In this document: one piece after another, positions 49,837 through 60,476 of the stretch
Position numbering within the stretch: position 1 is the first letter of the stretch
Layout of the letters: each line of letters opens with the position of its first letter
Assembly (NCBI RefSeq): GCF_026967925.1
Contig: NZ_JAPVBI010000001.1
Coordinates: 496,001-560,000 of the forward strand
Source of the DNA: Modestobacter sp. VKM Ac-2985
GTDB lineage: Bacteria; Actinomycetota; Actinomycetes; Mycobacteriales; Geodermatophilaceae
DNA length: 64,000 nt
Reading direction: 5' to 3'
Notes under the pieces: model-generated
Database searches by the model: none
What the model saw: the letters and a program-made list of their open reading frames with translations, nothing else
Told to the model about the DNA's origin: nothing
Position numbers and translations under genes: made by a program

Positions 49837-50238
49837 ATGAGCGAGGACCCCGTGCAGCCCGTCGGGCCGGCCGCGGACGACTCCCCGGCGGCGGTCGGGA
49901 CCGACCCCGGCACGCCGCAGGGGACCGCAGCCGACGGGGCTGCTGGGACGGGCGGGACGCACGGGGACGACACGACTGCGGGTCTGCCCGAGCGGGAACG
50001 GGAGATCCTGGCCTTCGAGCGTCAGTGGTGGCGCTTCCCGGGTGCCAAGGAAGCAGCCATCCGGGAGCGCTTCGGGATGACGTCCACCCGCTACTACCAG
50101 GTGCTCAACGCCCTGATCGACCGTCCGGAGGCGCTCGTCGCCGACCCGCTGCTGGTGCGTCGGCTGCGCCGGATGCGGGCCGGGCGGCAACGTCAGCGCT
50201 CCGGCAGGGTCCTGGGCACGGACCTCCGTCACGACTAG
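49837..50238 (+). CDS. DUF3263 protein
   Basis: This 133-aa protein has an N-terminal ~50-residue Ala/Gly/Asp-rich tail and the DUF3263 helical domain (REREILAFERQWWRFPGAKEAAIRERFGMTSTRYYQVLNALID, residues ~52-94), which looks like a helix-turn-helix. It is probably a DNA-binding protein, target unknown. Position before a LytR_C gene matches Rv0430-Rv0431 of M. tuberculosis. Confidence 0.88.
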   Translation: MSEDPVQPVGPAADDSPAAVGTDPGTPQGTAADGAAGTGGTHGDDTTAGLPEREREILAFERQWWRFPGAKEAAIRERFGMTSTRYYQVLNALIDRPEALVADPLLVRRLRRMRAGRQRQRSGRVLGTDLRHD

Positions 50239-50249
50239 CCTGTCTCACT

Positions 50250-51785
50250 GTGGGGAGGCATGCGGCGCCGTTCGGTGAGGGGAGCACGTCCGAGGCGACC
50301 CCGAGCCCGGGTCGCCGGCGCACCGACCCCGCGGTACAGCCGCCCACCGGGTCCGGCCGCCAGCACGCGCAGCCGGGCCAGCCCGCGCCCCGTCCGGTGA
50401 CCCCGCGCGCACCCCAGGGCCCCGGGCCCGACAGCGACACGGCGATGACCCTGCCGCGGCAGAGCCGGGCCGAGCGCCGGCGGGAGGGCCTGCTGCCCGC
50501 GGGCGAGGACCCGCTGCTCCGCCGCCCGGCCGGCCGGCCCAGCGCACCGCCCCCGGTCGGCGGACGACGGCGGACGGACCCGGCGACCGCCGGGGACCGC
50601 CCCGCGGTCGCCGGCCCCCAGACGCCCGCGCCGCGGCCGGTGCCGCCGGTCTCGGGCCCGTTGACCGCCGCCACGCCGGCCGCACCCACCCCGTCCAGCT
50701 CCGCACCGGTCATCCCCGCCGTGGAGCCCCGCCGCACGCTCCCGGCGCCCGCCCGTCCGGCGTCCGAGTCCACGGGGCAGCGCGCCGAGCCCGTGGCGTG
50801 GCGCGTCGAGTCCACCGGTTCGACGGTGGCCCCGATGACGACGGGGATGCCGGCCTGGGCGGCCGAGCCCAGTGCGCCACCGGCGGACGTGACCCAGCGG
50901 GTCTCCGGGGCGGTGCCGGAGGAGTCGGCGTGGGGCGCCGCACCGGCCACCCCGGCAGCGCCCGTGGCGCCGCTGCGCGCACCCCAGCTGCCCGGGCGGG
51001 GGAGCGGCACCGCCGGGCGCGCCCCCACGCCCACGCCGGCCGTGCCCCGGCGCGCGGACGTGCGCACGCCCCCGGCCGCGCCGGCACCGGAGCAGGGGCC
51101 GCCGTCGGGTCCGGCGCGGCGGGCCGTCGACGTCCCCGTGGGCGGCCGGGCCGCCGCCCGGCTGGAGCGGCAGGCCGCCGAGGCCGCCCGGAAGAAGGAG
51201 GGTCGGCGTGCTGCGCCGCTGGCCCGCCCCGAGGCCGCGCCGGCACGCCCCGGCCCCGGGGACCTGCACACCGACGAGGTGCCCCGTGGCCCGCGCCGCG
51301 GGGTGCAGGGCCTGCTCGCCGTCGTCGTCCTCACCCTCGTGGTGCTGGGCGTCTGGACGTTCACCGGGCCCGGTACCGAGGAGACCTCGGCGCAGACCGC
51401 GCTGCCGACCGCCAGCGAGCCTGCGGTCGCGCCGGTGCCGGAGAGCGTGCCGCCGCCGGAGGCGGTCGCCGTGGAGCCGGTGGGGCCGGTGTTCGCGCCG
51501 GTCACGGTGCTGAACAGCACCAGCATCACCGGGCTGGCCGGCAGCATCGGCGACCAGTTCGCCGCAGCCGGCTGGGAGGTGATCGGCACCGCGGGCTCGC
51601 CGGTCAGCGACGTGGCGACCACCACCGTCTACTACAGCGAGGGCGACACGGTGCAGCAGCAGGCCGCGACCCAGCTGGTCGAGCAGTTCCCGGACGTGAC
51701 CGGCCCCGTCGCGCGCTACTTCGAGGTGCCCGGCGTCGCCGACCCCGGTCTCGTCGTGGTCGCCACCGGCAACTGGCGACCCTGA
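50250..51785 (+). CDS. LytR C-terminal domain protein (VirR-like)
   Basis: The product is 511 aa. A Pro/Ala-rich disordered cytoplasmic region of ~350 residues precedes one transmembrane helix (GVQGLLAVVVLTLVVLGVWTF). The extracytoplasmic LytR_C domain follows (VTVLNSTSITGLAGSIGDQFAAAGWEV to the end). It resembles VirR (Rv0431), a cell-envelope protein that binds LytR-CpsA-Psr enzymes in mycobacteria. GTG 50250 is chosen because TAGCCT lies 8 nt upstream. The frame opens earlier only as a shadow of DUF3263. Confidence 0.85.
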   Translation: MGRHAAPFGEGSTSEATPSPGRRRTDPAVQPPTGSGRQHAQPGQPAPRPVTPRAPQGPGPDSDTAMTLPRQSRAERRREGLLPAGEDPLLRRPAGRPSAPPPVGGRRRTDPATAGDRPAVAGPQTPAPRPVPPVSGPLTAATPAAPTPSSSAPVIPAVEPRRTLPAPARPASESTGQRAEPVAWRVESTGSTVAPMTTGMPAWAAEPSAPPADVTQRVSGAVPEESAWGAAPATPAAPVAPLRAPQLPGRGSGTAGRAPTPTPAVPRRADVRTPPAAPAPEQGPPSGPARRAVDVPVGGRAAARLERQAAEAARKKEGRRAAPLARPEAAPARPGPGDLHTDEVPRGPRRGVQGLLAVVVLTLVVLGVWTFTGPGTEETSAQTALPTASEPAVAPVPESVPPPEAVAVEPVGPVFAPVTVLNSTSITGLAGSIGDQFAAAGWEVIGTAGSPVSDVATTTVYYSEGDTVQQQAATQLVEQFPDVTGPVARYFEVPGVADPGLVVVATGNWRP

Positions 51786-51844
51786 CCGGACGTCACCCGG
51801 CCGGCTCGCGGAACACGGAGGCGGCGCCGTCCGTTGCCGCCCAC

Positions 51845-54685
51845 GTGCGCACCGCTCCCGAGCCGGCGCGGATCGGCTCGCGCCTCGGCGCCCAGCCGGT
51901 GCTCGCCGCCCTGATCGTCCTCCTGCTCGCCCTCCCCGCCCTCGCCGTCGTCCTCGCCGGCACCGACCGGCGTGCCCGGGCCGCCGAGGACGTGACGGCC
52001 GAGGAGGCCCGGGTCCCCTCCGGCGAGGGCGCCGACGCCGTCGAGCTGGACACCACGCTGTACCTGCCCGACAGCGCTGGCCCCGCACCGGCCGTCCTCC
52101 TCGCCCACGGCTTCGGTGGCAGCAAGCAGTCGGTCGCCGCGGACGCGCGCCAGCTGGCCCGCCGCGGGTTCGTGGTGCTGACCTGGTCCGCACGGGGCTT
52201 CGGCAGCAGCACCGGTCAGATCGGCCTCAACGACCCGCGCTACGAGGTGGCCGACGTCAGCACCCTGATCGACCTGCTCGCGACGCGGGACGACGTCGTC
52301 CTCGACGCCGCCGGTGACCCGCGGGTGGGCGTCGCCGGCGCCTCCTACGGTGGTGCGGTCTCCCTGCTGGCGGCTGCCTACGACCCGCGCATCGACGCGA
52401 TCGCCCCGCAGATCACCTGGAACTCGCTGACCACGGCCTTCTTCCCCGACCAGGCCGCCGTCGTCGGCGCCGGCACCCCCGCCGACGTGCCGCGCACCGA
52501 CGACGCCGGGGTGTTCAAGCGGACCTGGGCCGGGCTGTTCTTCGGCAGCGGGTCGCTGCCCACCGGCGACGGACGCCCGGGGGCCGGTGGCGACGGTGCG
52601 GCGTCCCTGGCCGGCGGTCTCGACCCGGCGGCTGTGCAGGCGCTGACCTGCGGGCGCTTCCGGGCCGACATCTGCGCGGCCTACGAGACGGCTGCCTCGA
52701 CCGGCGAGCTCAGCCCCGAGGTCGCCGCCGTCCTGGAGCGGAGCAGCCCGGCGAACGTGCTCGACCGGATCACCGCGCCGACGCTGCTGCTGCAGGGCAC
52801 CCAGGACTCGCTGTTCGGGCTGGGCGAGGCCGACGCCAACGCCCGGGGCATCGCCGCGAACGGCACCGACGTCCGCATGGTCTGGTTCGCCGGCGGCCAC
52901 GACGCCTCGCCCTCCGACCGGGTCACCGCGGAGCTGCGGGACGAGGTCGCCGACTGGTTCGCGGTGCACCTCACCGGGGCCGACGGCGACACCGGCGGCT
53001 TCCGCTACCCGGCCCCCACCGGCCTGGGCAGCGGGGTCGGCCGGGTCCAGGGCGGTTCGCAGACCGTCTCCGTCGCCGAGTACCCGGGCCTGGCCGACGG
53101 CGAGCCCGTCGAGAGCCGGGTGCTCGAGCTGGCCGGTCCCACCCAGCCGGTGGTCACGCCGGCCGGCGGCAGCCCGGCCGCGCTCACCACCATCCCGGGC
53201 CTCGGCGCGGTCGGCGCCGCGCTCGCCGGGACCACGCTGGAGATCCCGGGGCAGTTCGCCGCCTTCGAGAGCCCGGAGCTCACCGAGGCCCTGGAGGTGG
53301 TCGGTGCGCCGACCACCACCCTCGCCGTGTCGGCGCCGGACGGGACGGCGACGATGTTCGCCAAGCTCTACGACGTCGCCCCCGACGGCACGACCACCCT
53401 GCCCAGCGGGCTGGTCGCGCCGCTGGAGCTGACCGGGATCTCCACCGACCCGGCGGCCCCCTCCGAGGTGCCGGTGACCCTCCCGCCGATCGTCCACCGG
53501 TTCGAGGCCGGTCACACGCTGCGCGTGGTCGTCTCCTCCACCGACCAGGCCTTCGCCCTGCCCGCGTCCTCCGAGGTCGCCACGGTCGGTCTGGCCGAGG
53601 GCGCGGAGCTGGCCGCGCCGGTGGTGCCGGGTGAGGTGCAGGCCACCGCCGGCTCGGCCCGCTGGTGGGTGCTGCTCGCCGTCCTGGCCGCCCTGGGCGT
53701 GCTGGGCTGGCTGGCCGCCGTCCTGATCGGCCGGCGCCGGCGCCGCCGCGTGTCGGTGTCCGCACCCGACGGGGAGGACGTGCCGCTGCGCTTCGAGGGG
53801 GTCACCAAGGCCTACAAGGACGGGTTCGTCGCCGTCCGGGACCTCTCCTTCGAGGTGCGCCGCGGCCAGGTGCTCGGCCTGCTCGGCCCGAACGGGGCGG
53901 GGAAGACGACGTCGCTGCGGATGCTCATGGGGCTGATCCGCCCGACCGAGGGCCGGATCGAGGTGTTCGGCCACGCCGCCGGGCCGGGTGCGCCCGTGCT
54001 GTCCCGGCTGGGGTCGTTCGTGGAGGGCACCGGCCTGCAGCCGCACCTGTCCGGGCGGGACAACCTCACCCTCTACTGGGCCGCCACCGGCCGGCCGCTG
54101 GCCGACGCCCACCTGGAGGAGGCGATCGAGATCGCCGGGCTGGGCGTCGCCCTGGACAAGCGGGTGCGCAGCTACAGCCAGGGGATGCGGCAGCGGGTCG
54201 CCATCGCCCAGGCGATGCTCGGCCTGCCCGACCTGCTGGTGCTCGACGAGCCGACCAACGGGCTGGACCCGCCGCAGATCCACGCGATGCGCGAGGTGCT
54301 CCGGTCCTACGCCGAGACCGGCCGCACGGTGATCATCTCCAGTCACCTGCTGTCGGAGATCGAGCAGACCTGCAGCCACGTCGTGGTCATGGCCAAGGGT
54401 CAGAAGATCGTCCAGGGCACGGTGGAGGAGATCGTCGGCACGGGGGGCGCGGTGCTCGTCGGGCTGGCCGACCCCGCCGACACCGACCGGGCGGTCGCCG
54501 TGCTGACCGGGCTGCCCGGCGTCGGTGAGGTGGAGCGGAGCACGGAGGGCCTGGTCGTCGACCTGGGCCCGACCACCCGCGCGACCGCGCTGACCGCACT
54601 CGTCGAGGCCGGCATCGGGGTCGACCAGCTCACCCCGCGCCGCCGGCTGGAGGACGCGTTCCTGTCACTGGTGGGGGAGTCATGA
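51845..54685 (+). CDS. Alpha/beta hydrolase - transmembrane - ABC ATPase fusion protein
   Basis: The product is 946 aa. A transmembrane helix (residues ~16-38) leads into a predicted extracytoplasmic alpha/beta hydrolase of CocE/X-Pro-peptidase type, with nucleophile S167 (GASYGG), D321 (GTQDSLF) and H352 (AGGHDAS). A beta-rich domain follows (~400-590). A second helix (~606-630) ends in RRRRRR and returns the chain to the cytoplasm. A complete ABC ATPase begins near 645: Walker A GPNGAGKT at 681, signature YSQGMRQR at 777, Walker B LLVLDEPTNGLDP. The start is uncertain; GTG 51845 is the only good codon. The partner permease follows at once. Confidence 0.88.
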   Translation: MRTAPEPARIGSRLGAQPVLAALIVLLLALPALAVVLAGTDRRARAAEDVTAEEARVPSGEGADAVELDTTLYLPDSAGPAPAVLLAHGFGGSKQSVAADARQLARRGFVVLTWSARGFGSSTGQIGLNDPRYEVADVSTLIDLLATRDDVVLDAAGDPRVGVAGASYGGAVSLLAAAYDPRIDAIAPQITWNSLTTAFFPDQAAVVGAGTPADVPRTDDAGVFKRTWAGLFFGSGSLPTGDGRPGAGGDGAASLAGGLDPAAVQALTCGRFRADICAAYETAASTGELSPEVAAVLERSSPANVLDRITAPTLLLQGTQDSLFGLGEADANARGIAANGTDVRMVWFAGGHDASPSDRVTAELRDEVADWFAVHLTGADGDTGGFRYPAPTGLGSGVGRVQGGSQTVSVAEYPGLADGEPVESRVLELAGPTQPVVTPAGGSPAALTTIPGLGAVGAALAGTTLEIPGQFAAFESPELTEALEVVGAPTTTLAVSAPDGTATMFAKLYDVAPDGTTTLPSGLVAPLELTGISTDPAAPSEVPVTLPPIVHRFEAGHTLRVVVSSTDQAFALPASSEVATVGLAEGAELAAPVVPGEVQATAGSARWWVLLAVLAALGVLGWLAAVLIGRRRRRRVSVSAPDGEDVPLRFEGVTKAYKDGFVAVRDLSFEVRRGQVLGLLGPNGAGKTTSLRMLMGLIRPTEGRIEVFGHAAGPGAPVLSRLGSFVEGTGLQPHLSGRDNLTLYWAATGRPLADAHLEEAIEIAGLGVALDKRVRSYSQGMRQRVAIAQAMLGLPDLLVLDEPTNGLDPPQIHAMREVLRSYAETGRTVIISSHLLSEIEQTCSHVVVMAKGQKIVQGTVEEIVGTGGAVLVGLADPADTDRAVAVLTGLPGVGEVERSTEGLVVDLGPTTRATALTALVEAGIGVDQLTPRRRLEDAFLSLVGES

Positions 54686-55578
54686 GCACGGAGACGAACG
54701 GGGCCGGGACCACCGCGCCCGCCCCGCAGGCGACGGGGGCGGCGGCCGGCTACCGGCCGGAGCGGACGCTGCGACTGGGCGTGGAGCTGCGCCGTCAGTT
54801 CAAGCGCCGCCGCACCCTCGGCGTCATGGCGCTGATGGCCGCGCTGCCGCTGATCCTCATCGGCGCCCTGCAGCTGGGCGGTACCGAGGAGGCGGAGGAG
54901 AACAGCCGGATCAACCTGGTGGACGTCGCCTCGTCCAGCGGGCTGAACCTGACCCTGTTCACCCTCTTCGCCACCACCGGGTTCTTCCTCGTCGTGGTCT
55001 TCGCGCTGTTCTTCGGCGACACGGTGGCCAGCGAGGCGTCCTGGGGATCGCTGCGCTACGCGCTGGCCACGCCGGTGCCACGGGCCCGGCTGCTGCGGCA
55101 GAAGTGGCTGGCCGCCCTGGTCCTGTCGGTCGGCGCGATGGTGCTGCTGGTCGTCGTCTCGGTGGTCGCCGGTGGGATCGCCTTCGGCTTCGGGGACGTG
55201 CAGACCCCGATCGGCGTCGCGCTGGACCAGGGGACGGCGCTGCTCCGGCTGGCCGGCATGGTCGGCTACCTCGCCGTCCACCTGCTCGTGGTGGGCACGC
55301 TGGCGTTCTGGCTGTCCACGGTCACCGACGCGCCGCTGGCCGCGGTCGGCGGGGCGGTGTTCAGCACGGTGGTGTTCGCGGTGCTGGAGCAGGTCGAGCA
55401 GCTGGGCGGGATCCGCGACTGGTTCCCCACGGCGTTCAACTACGCCTGGACCGACCTGCTGCAGACCCCGGTCGACTCCGGGGACCTGTTCCGCGGCGTG
55501 GTCCAGGGGCTCGCCTACTCAGCGGTCTTCACCGCGCTGGCCTTCCGCCAGTTCTCCCGTAAGGACGTCACGAGCTAG
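54682..55578 (+). CDS. ABC-2 type permease
   Basis: This 298-aa permease has six predicted helices and a ~45-residue cytoplasmic N-terminus. ATG 54682 overlaps the stop of the hydrolase-ATPase fusion (ATGA), so the two make one transporter. The family (NatB/GldF-like) usually exports. The substrate is unknown. A fused surface hydrolase suggests processing of the exported or a neighbouring molecule, which is inference. Confidence 0.88.
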   Translation: MSTETNGAGTTAPAPQATGAAAGYRPERTLRLGVELRRQFKRRRTLGVMALMAALPLILIGALQLGGTEEAEENSRINLVDVASSSGLNLTLFTLFATTGFFLVVVFALFFGDTVASEASWGSLRYALATPVPRARLLRQKWLAALVLSVGAMVLLVVVSVVAGGIAFGFGDVQTPIGVALDQGTALLRLAGMVGYLAVHLLVVGTLAFWLSTVTDAPLAAVGGAVFSTVVFAVLEQVEQLGGIRDWFPTAFNYAWTDLLQTPVDSGDLFRGVVQGLAYSAVFTALAFRQFSRKDVTS

Positions 55579-55579
55579 C

Positions 55580-55633
55580 GGCCCCGTCCGGAGCCTCGCC
55601 CCGAGCCTGCGAGGGATGAGGGGACGGGGTCCT
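55580..55633. repeat. Dispersed stop-abutting hairpin repeat, copy E
   Basis: The arms are GGCCCCGTCC (55580-55589) and GGACGGGGTCC (55622-55632). The core CCCCGAGCCTGCGAG is shared with copy A. It lies between converging stop codons and touches that of the HAD gene. Confidence 0.85.
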
Positions 55634-56458
55634 TCAGCAGAGGCTGGCGAGGACCGCCTGGGCCCAGCCCTCGCCCATCGGGGCGTCGGTGACCCGGGCG
55701 TTGGGGACGGCGTCGAGCCGGGCCGCCATGCCGTCGACCGCCGCCCCGTTCGCGGTGACCCACAGCCGTCCGACCGCGGGGGCCATCTCCAGGTCGCTCA
55801 CGCTGTCGCCGACGGCCACGGCGTCGTCGGCGGTCAGCCCGCGGCGGGCGAGGTCCCAGGTGATCGCGGCGCCCTTGGAGATCCCCCGCGGCATCAGGTG
55901 GTAGACGTGCGGCGGCAGGGCCACGGGGTCCAGCGTCATCCGGGTGCTGGCCGGCACCGCGCCGTTGTCGTTCAGCGTCAGCCAGCCCCAGCCGCGCTCG
56001 GCCAGCCAGGAGTCGACCGCCGCGGCGTCGACCCGGCCGCGCAGCAGGGCGTCGGCGGAGTGGGTCGCGTGCCAGGGGTCGTGCCACTCCAGCCGGCCGC
56101 GGTGGGCGGCCATCAGCGCGTCCACGATGCCGAGCTCGGCCAGCACGTCCATCGGCGTCCGGCCGGCGTACTGCGCGGGCAGGTCGCCGGTGAGCAGGTG
56201 CGTCTCCCGGCCGCCGCGCCAGCTGACCAGTGAGCCCAGCTCGGCGATCGTGCCGTCGGCGGCGAAGACCCTCCCCGACTCCTGCAGCTGGGCGTGGGTG
56301 CGGCCGCTGACCAGCACCAGCGCCACGCCGGCCCGGTGCAGCTCGAGCAGTGCGGCGGCGGGGGAGGCGGTCAGCTCCCGGTCGGCGGTGTGCCAGAAGG
56401 AGCCGCGCGGGCCCACCATCGTGCCGTCCAGGTCGGTGTAGACGATGCGTGTGGCCAC
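55634..56458 (-). CDS. HAD-superfamily phosphatase (Cof/SPP-like)
   Basis: This 274-aa hydrolase has motif I YTDLDGTMVG (nucleophile Asp), motif II VLVSGRT, Lys in ISKGAAI and motif IV VAVGDSVSDLEMA. It is of the class IIB cap type, like sucrose-phosphate or mannosylglycerate phosphatases, and the substrate is open. GTG 56458 is chosen (CAGGAT 6 nt upstream). The upstream frame runs into the thrC riboswitch region on the other strand. Confidence 0.85.
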   Translation of the reverse strand: MATRIVYTDLDGTMVGPRGSFWHTADRELTASPAAALLELHRAGVALVLVSGRTHAQLQESGRVFAADGTIAELGSLVSWRGGRETHLLTGDLPAQYAGRTPMDVLAELGIVDALMAAHRGRLEWHDPWHATHSADALLRGRVDAAAVDSWLAERGWGWLTLNDNGAVPASTRMTLDPVALPPHVYHLMPRGISKGAAITWDLARRGLTADDAVAVGDSVSDLEMAPAVGRLWVTANGAAVDGMAARLDAVPNARVTDAPMGEGWAQAVLASLC

Positions 56459-56500
56459 CGCTCCATCCTGGCGGTGCCGCACCAGCGGAGGGACCCCGGG

Positions 56501-56506
56501 TAGAGT
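56501..56506 (+). promoter_or_regulatory. -10 hexamer of thrC transcript
   Basis: TAGAGT lies ~13 nt before the riboswitch P1 helix and fits a start near 56513. Confidence 0.55.
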
Positions 56507-56512
56507 CACGCC

Positions 56513-56648
56513 CGTTCCACTCATCCAGAGGGGCAGAGGGACACGGCCCGCTGAAGCCCCGGCAACCGCGACCTGCGCGTACGCGCAGCGTGAGGTGCCA
56601 ATTCCGTCCCGCGCGGCTCGACGGCCCGGCGCGGGGAAGATGAGGAGG
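56513..56648 (+). promoter_or_regulatory. SAM riboswitch (SAM-I/IV clan) upstream of thrC
   Basis: The leader shows the S-box signatures: CAGAGGGGCAGAGGGAC, CGGCCCG-TGAAGCCCCGGCAACC and GGTGCCAATTCC (56594-56605). P1 pairs CTCATC (56520-56525) with GATGAG (56639-56644). P3 is CTGCGCG/CGCGCAG, and a further hairpin is CCCGCGC/GCGCGGG. The 3' strand of P1 overlaps the AGGAGG ribosome site (56643-56648), so SAM binding would hide it and lower thrC translation. Confidence 0.92.
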
Positions 56649-56658
56649 TAGTCGTCGA

Positions 56659-57960
56659 ATGACCCTGACCGCTCCCGGTTCCGCCCAGGCAGACTCCACT
56701 GCCGGTGGCCAGATCGCCCCCAACCCGGCCCGTGGCCTGGTCTGTCGCAACTGCGGCGCCACCTTCGGGCTCATCGCCGAGCACGCCTGTGCGGAGTGCT
56801 TCGGCCCGCTGGAGGTCGACTACGACCCCGAGCTCATGCGCGGGGTGACCCGCGAACAGATCGAGGCCGGGCCGCAGAACATCTGGCGCTACGTGGCCCT
56901 CCTGCCGGTCGGGCACGACCCGGCCTCCCGGGTCAGCCTCGACCCGGGCATGACCCCGCTCGTGCGCGCCGACCGGCTGGCCGCCGAGCTGGGCCTCACC
57001 GGTGGGCTCTGGGTGAAGGACGACTCGGCCAACCCGACCCACTCGTTCAAGGACCGGGTGGTGAGCCTGGCCGCCACCGCAGCGAAGAGCTTCGGTTACA
57101 CCAAGATCGCCTGCGCCTCGACCGGCAACCTGGCCAACTCCGTCGCCGCGCACGCCGCCCGGATGGGGTTGCCGTCCTTCGTCTTCGTGCCCAGCGACCT
57201 CGAGCCGGGCAAGATCACCCAGTCGGCGGTCTACGGCCAGGCCCTGGTGGCCGTCGAGGGGTCCTACGACGACGTCAACCGGCTGACCAGCGAGCTCGCC
57301 GAGACCGACGAGTTCGAGGACACCGCCTTCGTCAACCAGAACGTCCGGCCCTACTACGCCGAGGGCTCCAAGACGATGGGCTACGAGATCGCCGAGCAGC
57401 TGGGCTGGCGGATCCCGGCGCAGGTGGTCATCCCGATGGCGTCCGGCTCGCTGCTCACCAAGGTCGACAAGGCCTGGCGGGAGCTGGTCGCGGCCGGCAT
57501 CGTCGCCGACACCGACTGGAAGGTCTTCGGCGCCCAGTCGGCCGGCTGCGACCCGATCGCCACCGCCTTCGACAACGGCTGGGACGTCGTCAAGCCGGTC
57601 AAGCCCACGGGCATCGCCAAGTCGCTGAACATCGGCAACCCCGCCGACGGCCCGTACGCGCTGGACGCCATCCGGCGGACCGGCGGCTCGGTCGGCCGGG
57701 TCGGGGACGACGAGATCGTGCAGGGCATCCGGGACCTCGCCCGCACCACGGGCGTGTTCGCCGAGACCGCCGGTGGCGTGACGACCGCGGTGCTGCGGCA
57801 GCTGGTGGAGAAGGGGCTGATCGACCCGACGCAGGAGGTCGTCGTCCTCAACACCGGGGAGGGGCTGAAGACCCTCGATCCGCTGCTGCCGGTGGTCGGC
57901 CCCTCGCACCACGTGCAGCCGTCGTTGAAGTCGCTGCGCGAAGCCGGCCTCATCGCCTGA
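56659..57960 (+). CDS. thrC: Threonine synthase
   Basis: This PLP enzyme converts O-phosphohomoserine to threonine. An N-terminal zinc-ribbon-like CRNCGATF...CAECFGPLE leads into the fold-type II core with the PLP lysine in [12 protein letters not shown] and the phosphate-binding glycine region MASGS. The product is 433 aa. The start has AGGAGG 10 nt upstream, inside the riboswitch. SAM control balances threonine against methionine, which share a precursor. Confidence 0.96.
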   Translation: MTLTAPGSAQADSTAGGQIAPNPARGLVCRNCGATFGLIAEHACAECFGPLEVDYDPELMRGVTREQIEAGPQNIWRYVALLPVGHDPASRVSLDPGMTPLVRADRLAAELGLTGGLWVKDDSANPTHSFKDRVVSLAATAAKSFGYTKIACASTGNLANSVAAHAARMGLPSFVFVPSDLEPGKITQSAVYGQALVAVEGSYDDVNRLTSELAETDEFEDTAFVNQNVRPYYAEGSKTMGYEIAEQLGWRIPAQVVIPMASGSLLTKVDKAWRELVAAGIVADTDWKVFGAQSAGCDPIATAFDNGWDVVKPVKPTGIAKSLNIGNPADGPYALDAIRRTGGSVGRVGDDEIVQGIRDLARTTGVFAETAGGVTTAVLRQLVEKGLIDPTQEVVVLNTGEGLKTLDPLLPVVGPSHHVQPSLKSLREAGLIA

Positions 57961-58011
57961 CAGGTCCTGCTGCCACTACCACACGGACGGGGGATGCGCA
58001 CGGGTGTGTCC

Positions 58012-58040
58012 GTGACCTGGGACACCCGTTCCTGTACCGT
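58012..58040 (+). promoter_or_regulatory. cspA promoter
   Basis: GTGACC (58012-58017), 17 nt, then TACCGT (58035-58040). The transcript would have a ~100-nt leader, as cold-shock genes usually do. Confidence 0.6.
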
Positions 58041-58145
58041 TCCGCGCGGTTCGAGTTCCACGTTCGTGTTCGGCGGGCGGAAGAGCGAGACCCGGCCCCT
58101 CGGGTCTCAAGGGGCCGTCCGCACGCACTGAACGTGGGAGCACAC

Positions 58146-58346
58146 GTGGCACAGGGCACCGTGAAGTGGTTCAACGCCGAGAAGGGCTTCGGCTTCATCG
58201 CCGTCGACGGCGGCCAGGACGTCTTCGTCCACTACTCGGCCATCCAGATGGACGGCTACAAGAGCCTCGAAGAGGGCCAGCGGGTCAGCTTCGAGGTCGT
58301 CCAGGGCGAGAAGGGCCCGCAGGCCGACGCCGTGCAGAACGCCTGA
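58146..58346 (+). CDS. cspA: Cold-shock protein
   Basis: This 66-aa single CSD domain has both RNA-binding motifs, KGFGFI (RNP1) and VFVHYSAI (RNP2). It is an RNA chaperone or antiterminator in the cytoplasm. The GTG start at 58146 gives the standard N-terminus [14 protein letters not shown]. It has its own long leader, and two tandem hairpins follow it. Confidence 0.96.
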   Translation: MAQGTVKWFNAEKGFGFIAVDGGQDVFVHYSAIQMDGYKSLEEGQRVSFEVVQGEKGPQADAVQNA

Positions 58347-58360
58347 TCCGGTCAGCACCA

Positions 58361-58421
58361 CGAGGCCCGGTCCCCGGTCGGGGGCCGGGCCTCGCTGTGT
58401 CCCCGACCGGTGGTCGGGGAC
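58361..58421 (+). terminator. Tandem terminator hairpins after cspA
   Basis: The first stem is 15 bp (58361-58375 and 58380-58394, one G-U). The second is 10 bp (58399-58408 and 58412-58421) and is followed by CCCCTTCTT. Confidence 0.85.
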
Positions 58422-58429
58422 CCCCCTTC

Positions 58430-58454
58430 TTGCACTCGCCTGGGTCGAGTGCCA
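58430..58454 (+). promoter_or_regulatory. CIRCE operator 1 (HrcA site)
   Basis: TTGCACTC, 9 nt, GAGTGCCA: a near-consensus CIRCE inverted repeat. Confidence 0.92.
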
Positions 58455-58464
58455 GACTTTGAGC

Positions 58465-58489
58465 TGGCACTCGGGCTACCCGAGTGCCA
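58465..58489 (+). promoter_or_regulatory. CIRCE operator 2 (HrcA site)
   Basis: TGGCACTC, 9 nt, GAGTGCCA: perfect inverted repeat, with its centre 35 bp from operator 1. It lies ~120 nt before groEL. Confidence 0.92.
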
Positions 58490-58507
58490 ACCAGGTCGGA
58501 ACGGTGA

Positions 58508-60241
<1,734 letters not shown>

Positions 60242-60250
60242 GTCCACACC

Positions 60251-60324
60251 GCTCAGCGTCCAGCTGAGCACTGCACCACCAGCACTGCCCGGCAGGGGCG
60301 GTCCGCTTCGGCGGGCCGCCCCTG
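60251..60324 (+). terminator. groEL terminator (two hairpins)
   Basis: A 7-bp stem (60251-60257 and 60263-60269) is followed by a 14-bp stem (60293-60306 and 60311-60324, UUCG loop, one G-U) and then TCGGCTTTCCC. Confidence 0.88.
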
Positions 60325-60476
60325 TCGGCTTTCCCAACCCGAGCGCTCCCGACGATCATGGGGCGGCGGTGGCGACCCGTCGATGCTGCTCGGCATGTCG
60401 CCCCGCCGGCTCCGTGATCATCCGTCGCGGCGGCGCACGGGGAGTCGGCGCTGGTCGGGTGGGGTAGGCGGTCGGG

